Source: DASULK01 sp036278255
GTDB lineage: Bacteria; Actinomycetota; Actinomycetes; Mycobacteriales; Micromonosporaceae
Length of the DNA: 64,000 nt
Direction of reading: 5' to 3'
NCBI GenBank assembly: GCA_036278255.1
Contig: DASULK010000080.1
Span: 9,434-73,433 of the forward strand
Positions 60,521 to 64,000 of the stretch are shown piece after piece. The position numbers and the translations under genes were made by a program. How positions within the stretch are numbered: the first letter of the stretch is position 1; each line of letters begins with the position of its first letter. A model generated the notes under the pieces. The model ran no database searches. It worked only from the letters and a program-made list of their open reading frames with translations, and was not told the origin of the DNA.

Positions 60521-61723
60521 ATGCCACCCACCACCTCCGATCCACCGGGGCGGCCCCCGGGCAGGTCACGCCCCCCGCTGGCGGTCGCTGCGGCGGTGGC
60601 GACCGTCCTGGCGGCACTGGTCTCCTACCTCCCGGTCGCCGTCGCGCTCGGCCTGTTTCAACTCGCCGAGCAGAGCGTCCCCATCGGTGCCGCCGCGCGC
60701 CTCGGGCTGGCCGGCTGGCTGCTCGGACACGGCGTTCCGCTCGGCACCGGAGCCGGGGTATTCGGGCTCCCACCGCTGGCGCTCGCCATGCTCGCCGCGT
60801 GGCGCGTGATCCGCGCCGGCGTACACACCAGCCGGGCGATCGGTGCCCGGAACCGGGCATCTCTGCGCCAGGCCTTCGCCGTCGCTGTTGCGGTCGGGAC
60901 CGCATACGGGCTGATCGGGGTCCTCGCGGCGGTGGCCGTCAACACCGGCGGGGTGACGGTGTCGCCGGTACGAGCCGGTGTGAACCTGGTGGTCTTCGGC
61001 ACGCTGGCGGCGCTTGTCGGTTCGCTGCGCACCACCGGTGCGGTGCAGGTGTTGGCCGAGCACGCCCCGGTCATGCTTCGCGACAGCCTCCGCACCGGAG
61101 CGGTCGCCGCGTTTCTGCTGCTGGCGGCGGGTGCCGGAGCCGCCGGTCTCGCCGTGGCGACCGCCGGCGGCGAAGCCAGCGACATGATCGGTGCGTACCG
61201 TACCGGGGTGGCCGGCCAGGCGGGCATCACGGTGATCAGCGCGGCGTACGCCCCGAACGCGGCCATCTGGGCCGCCGTCTACCTGCTCGGGCCCGGCTTC
61301 ACCATCGGCACCGATTCGGTGGTGCGGACCACCGAGGTGACGCTCGGCGCGCTGCCCGCTGTGCCGCTGCTCGCGGGGCTGCCGCACGGCCCGGTCGGCG
61401 GTTTCGGTGCCGTGCTGCTCACCGTTCCCGTCTTGGCCGGTGCGGCTGCCGGCTGGCTGCTGGCTCGTCGAACCCTACGGGCCGCCTCCCGGGGGCGGCG
61501 AGGGGCCGGCTGGGCCCGACTGCTCGCCGCCGCTGCGGTCGGCGGCCAGATCGCCGCGGTCGTGCTGGGGTTGGCTGCGCTCGTATCCGGCGGGCCGCTC
61601 GGCGACGGCCGGTTGGCCCAGATCGGGCCGGTCGGCTGGCAGGTGGCCGCCGCGGCGAGTGTGCTGGTTACGGTCGGCACGCTGATCGGCGCCGCCGCCA
61701 CCCGGGCCTTTGCCGGCCCCTGA
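60521..61723 (+). CDS. DUF6350 integral membrane protein, PerM-like
   Basis: A 400-residue protein with about nine to ten membrane segments separated by short loops and a polar Pro/Arg N-terminus. The place between sucCD and purN matches PerM (Rv0955) of mycobacteria, a membrane protein that supports cell division; the relation is by recalled gene order and topology rather than a motif. The ATG at 60521 is chosen because upstream codons read as non-coding. The 241 bases before it (60280-60520) hold the divergent promoters. Confidence 0.78.
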   Translation: MPPTTSDPPGRPPGRSRPPLAVAAAVATVLAALVSYLPVAVALGLFQLAEQSVPIGAAARLGLAGWLLGHGVPLGTGAGVFGLPPLALAMLAAWRVIRAGVHTSRAIGARNRASLRQAFAVAVAVGTAYGLIGVLAAVAVNTGGVTVSPVRAGVNLVVFGTLAALVGSLRTTGAVQVLAEHAPVMLRDSLRTGAVAAFLLLAAGAGAAGLAVATAGGEASDMIGAYRTGVAGQAGITVISAAYAPNAAIWAAVYLLGPGFTIGTDSVVRTTEVTLGALPAVPLLAGLPHGPVGGFGAVLLTVPVLAGAAAGWLLARRTLRAASRGRRGAGWARLLAAAAVGGQIAAVVLGLAALVSGGPLGDGRLAQIGPVGWQVAAAASVLVTVGTLIGAAATRAFAGP

Positions 61724-61741
61724 GACGGGCTTGAGTAGCAG

Positions 61742-61776
61742 CAAGGGCGCCCCTTAACACGTGTGGAGCGCCCTTG
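61742..61776. terminator. Bidirectional terminator between the PerM-like and DUF4190 genes
   Basis: CAAGGGCGCCCC (61742-61753) pairs with GGAGCGCCCTTG (61765-61776), 12 bp with one G-U/A-C mismatch and an 11-base loop. It lies 18 bases after one stop and 32 bases from the other. Confidence 0.75.
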
Positions 61777-61808
61777 ACAAACTGGCGCCGGATGCGCCTA
61801 TTGGACGA

Positions 61809-62288
61809 TCAGGTGAAGTCGTTGATGTCGATCATGTTGCCCACGATGAACATGATGATACCGAGAACGAGTCCGACACCACCGCAGATCAGTCCGGCCA
61901 GCGCCTGGCCGCGGTTGGAGGCCTGTCCCTGATTGGCCTTGTTCAGGCCGAGGAAACCGAGCACCATCCCGGCGAGGGCGAACGGGGCGGTGAAGAGACC
62001 GCAGCACAGCCCGAAGGGGATCGACACGATACCCAGGATCATGCCGATCAGGCCGAGGGTGTTGCTCTGCCCCTGCGGCTGGCCGGGCATGCCGTAACCG
62101 GCGGCCGGGTAGGTGCCCCCCGGGTAGGGCTGGCCTGAGATGGGCTGCTGCTGTGCGTACGGGTCCTGGTAGGGCTGGCCCGAGGAGGGCTGCTGCTGTG
62201 CGTACGGGTCCTGATACTGGGGGGCGGTCGGGTCGTGTGGTGGTTGCTGGCCGTACGGGTCCTGGCCAGGGGGGTAGCCGGGCTGCAT
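61809..62288 (-). CDS. DUF4190 membrane protein with Pro/Gln-rich repeats
   Basis: A 159-residue protein. The N-terminal ~75 residues are a soluble low-complexity head with near-identical repeats of QDPYAQQQP and GQPY. The C-terminal half has two to three hydrophobic helices (LGLIGMILGIVSIPFGLCCGL, ALAGLICGGVGLVLGIIMFIVG) with FALAGMVLGFLGLNKANQG between them, the DUF4190 pattern. The ATG follows AAGGAGTGA. Related in layout to the small gene at 60.0 kb. Function unknown. Confidence 0.82.
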   Translation of the reverse strand: MQPGYPPGQDPYGQQPPHDPTAPQYQDPYAQQQPSSGQPYQDPYAQQQPISGQPYPGGTYPAAGYGMPGQPQGQSNTLGLIGMILGIVSIPFGLCCGLFTAPFALAGMVLGFLGLNKANQGQASNRGQALAGLICGGVGLVLGIIMFIVGNMIDINDFT

Positions 62289-62495
62289 GGATCACTCCTT
62301 ATCGGCGGGGATCATCGAGACAGCGGTGGTGGCCGGGGCATCGCCCCCCGGCGCGACGGGCAGCGTACCCGGTGGGTACGTCACCACTCCTGCCACAAGC
62401 GGCACAACGATCACAGCTCTGACCGCCGGGCAGCGACCGCAAGCTCCGCATGAGCCGCCGGAGAGCGCCTCTGACCTGCTCGGTAAGGTGATCAC

Positions 62496-63116
62496 GTGAC
62501 AGCGCCCGTGCCGCCTGCCCGCCTCGTGGTCCTCATCTCGGGATCGGGGAGCAACCTGCAGGCACTGCTCGACGCCTGCGCCGATCCGGCCTACGGGGCA
62601 GAGGTTGTCGCAGTCGGTGCGGACCGCGACGGAATCCTCGGCCTCGACCGGGCCGCCGCAGCCGGCGTGCCGACCTTCGTCGAAGCGGTGAGCGCCTACC
62701 CGACCCGGAGCGACTGGGACCGGGGCCTGACCGCGCGGGTCGCGGAGTACCGACCGGACCTGGTCGTCTCGGCGGGCTTCCTCAAGCTGGTCGGCGCCCA
62801 TTTCCTCACGGCCTTCGACGGTCGGTACATCAACACCCACAACTCGCTGCTGCCCGCGTTCCCCGGCATGTGGGGGCCGCGTGAAGCCCTCGCCTACGGG
62901 GTCAAGCTCGCCGGGGCCACCCTGTTCTTCGTCGATGCTGGCGTCGACACCGGTCCGATCATCGCCCAGGTGGCCGTGCCGGTGCTCGATGACGACGACG
63001 AGGAGACGTTGACCGAGCGCATCAAGCAGGCTGAGCGGCGGCAACTCGTGGAGCAGGTCGGGCGCCTGGTCCGCGAGGGTTGGACCATCATCGGAAGAAA
63101 GGTCACTATCCCGTGA
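62496..63116 (+). CDS. purN: Phosphoribosylglycinamide formyltransferase
   Basis: Third step of purine synthesis, using 10-formyl-THF. The 206 residues contain VVLISGSGSNLQALLDAC (substrate phosphate loop), NTHNSLLPAFPG with the catalytic Asn/His, and VDAGVDTGPIIAQ with the catalytic Asp. TAAGGT lies six bases before the GTG and no Shine-Dalgarno is seen, so leaderless translation is likely. purH is coupled by a four-base overlap. Confidence 0.97.
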   Translation: MTAPVPPARLVVLISGSGSNLQALLDACADPAYGAEVVAVGADRDGILGLDRAAAAGVPTFVEAVSAYPTRSDWDRGLTARVAEYRPDLVVSAGFLKLVGAHFLTAFDGRYINTHNSLLPAFPGMWGPREALAYGVKLAGATLFFVDAGVDTGPIIAQVAVPVLDDDDEETLTERIKQAERRQLVEQVGRLVREGWTIIGRKVTIP

Positions 63117-64000
63117 GCACTCCAGCAGACGGTCGACGTCCGATCAAACGCGCACTGATCAGCGTCTACGACAAGTCTGGGCTGGCCGACCTCGCCCGGG
63201 CGCTGCACGGTGCCGGCGTGGAGATCGTGTCGACCGGATCGACCGCGGTGACGATCGAGGAGGCGGGGGTGCCGGTCACCCGGGTCGAGGCTCTCACCGG
63301 TTTCCCCGAGTGTCTGGACGGCCGGGTGAAGACTCTGCACCCGAAGGTGCATGCCGGCCTCCTCGCCGACCTGCGCCGGGACAGCCACGTCGAGCAGCTC
63401 GTCGAGCTGGGCGTGCAGCCGTTCGACCTGCTGATCGTCAACCTCTACCCGTTCGCCGCCACGGTCGCCTCCGGCGCCGACGTCGACGAGTGCATCGAGC
63501 AGATCGATATCGGCGGGCCGGCCATGGTGCGGGCGGCGGCGAAGAATCACGTTTCGGTGGCCGCGGTGACCGGTGTGGCGGCGTACCCCGAGGTACTGGC
63601 CGCTCTCGACGCCGGTGGCTTCACCCTGGCGCAGCGGCGGGTCTTGGCGGCGCGTGCCTTCGCCGACATCGCCGAGTACGACGTGGCGGTCGCCAACTGG
63701 TGCGCGACGACGCTCGCCCCACCGCGGGAGGAGTCGGCGCCCGGCGCGGCGTGCTGGCCCGACTTCTCCGGGGTCGCGGCGCGGCTGCACGCGGTGCTGC
63801 GCTACGGGGAGAACCCGCACCAACCGGCGGTGCTCTACGCCGACCCGGCCGTGCCGGCCGGCCTGGCGCAGGCTGAGCAGTTGCACGGCAAGGAGATGTC
63901 CTACAACAACTACGTGGACGCCGATGCGGCGTGGCGCGCCGTGCACGACTTCGCCGAGCCGGCCGTCGCCATCATCAAGCACGCGAACCCGTGTGGCATC
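63113..64000 (+). CDS. purH: Bifunctional AICAR formyltransferase / IMP cyclohydrolase, 5' part
   Basis: Last two steps of IMP synthesis. The gene starts at a GTG overlapping the purN stop (GTGA) and runs out of the window after 296 codons. The IMP-cyclohydrolase domain is complete: RALISVYDKSGL, STGSTA, FPECLDGRVKTLHPKVHAG and IDIGGPAMVRAAAKN. The formyltransferase domain begins with LRYGENPHQPAV, SYNNYVDADAAW and the catalytic KHANPCG just at the edge. Confidence 0.97.
   Translation, partial: MSTPADGRRPIKRALISVYDKSGLADLARALHGAGVEIVSTGSTAVTIEEAGVPVTRVEALTGFPECLDGRVKTLHPKVHAGLLADLRRDSHVEQLVELGVQPFDLLIVNLYPFAATVASGADVDECIEQIDIGGPAMVRAAAKNHVSVAAVTGVAAYPEVLAALDAGGFTLAQRRVLAARAFADIAEYDVAVANWCATTLAPPREESAPGAACWPDFSGVAARLHAVLRYGENPHQPAVLYADPAVPAGLAQAEQLHGKEMSYNNYVDADAAWRAVHDFAEPAVAIIKHANPCGI

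Noticed and set aside
61742..61776. Third copy of the AGGGCTGCCCT repeat family
   Set aside because: The stem shares GGGC/GCCC character but does not align with the CCGCCTGG core or unit spacing of the other two copies; treated as an ordinary terminator.

Overview
The window is about 64 kb of high-GC actinobacterial chromosome, almost certainly from Micromonosporaceae (Salinispora/Micromonospora type). Evidence: strong GC bias at third codon positions, many GTG starts, WhiB- and BldM-type regulators, a His-tailed GroEL1 behind CIRCE operators, a MshB/Mca-like PIG-L deacetylase, and gene orders recalled from M. tuberculosis and Streptomyces (alr-tsaE-tsaB-rimI-tsaD-groES-groEL1-whiB3/whiD-guaB-guaB3-choD; chorismate mutase-uvrD-M23 peptidase-sucCD-perM-purN-purH). 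No rRNA, tRNA, CRISPR array, intact insertion sequence or biosynthetic cluster was seen.

Layout. 1-2.8 kb: 3' end of glmM, then on the minus strand a DUF1023 hydrolase coupled to a small WXG100-like protein. 3.0-11 kb: plus-strand housekeeping run (acpS, nnr, alr, hydrolase, tsaE, ung, tsaB, rimI, tsaD). 11.1-14.6 kb: heterodimeric ABC exporter. 14.6-19.1 kb: minus-strand xylose-type sugar ABC operon with its ROK regulator. 19.5-20.7 kb: THUMP-like methyltransferase carrying an in-frame copy of a short dispersed repeat. 20.8-23 kb: CIRCE-controlled groES-groEL1. 23.1-24.6 kb: divergent WhiB/WhiD-like and BldM-like developmental regulators. 24.6-28 kb: DUF5319, guaB, guaB3. 28-33 kb: M1 peptidase, a broken Nudix gene, a lower-GC islet (frameshifted S1 protease plus lipoprotein), and an LCP protein. 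33-39.5 kb: ChoD-like GMC oxidoreductase, an unusual guaA lacking its glutaminase core, two tandem double-Nudix genes, pssA. 39.6-45.6 kb: a psd fusion gene, a PspC envelope-stress module (PspC protein, PspC-histidine kinase, NarL-type regulator), and a PIG-L deacetylase. 45.8-51.6 kb: complete dipeptide ABC operon. 51.6-54.9 kb: chorismate mutase under an apparent Phe/Tyr leader-peptide attenuator, then pcrA/uvrD. 54.9-64 kb: two M23 peptidases, a B12-binding protein, sucCD, small DUF4190-like membrane proteins, a PerM-like DUF6350 protein, purN and the start of purH.

How the parts fit: purine metabolism is heavily represented (guaB, guaB3, guaA, purN, purH), as are wall and lipid functions (glmM, alr, LCP, M23, pssA, psd) and tRNA t6A synthesis (tsaB, tsaD, tsaE). 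The most noteworthy observations are the Phe/Tyr attenuator before the chorismate mutase gene, the glutaminase-less GMP synthase, the frameshifted S1 protease whose restored frame ends in a four-base overlap with the next gene, the repeat inserted in frame in a methyltransferase gene and found again at the uvrD/M23 junction, and a PspC-histidine kinase whose only well-placed Shine-Dalgarno faces an ATC codon.
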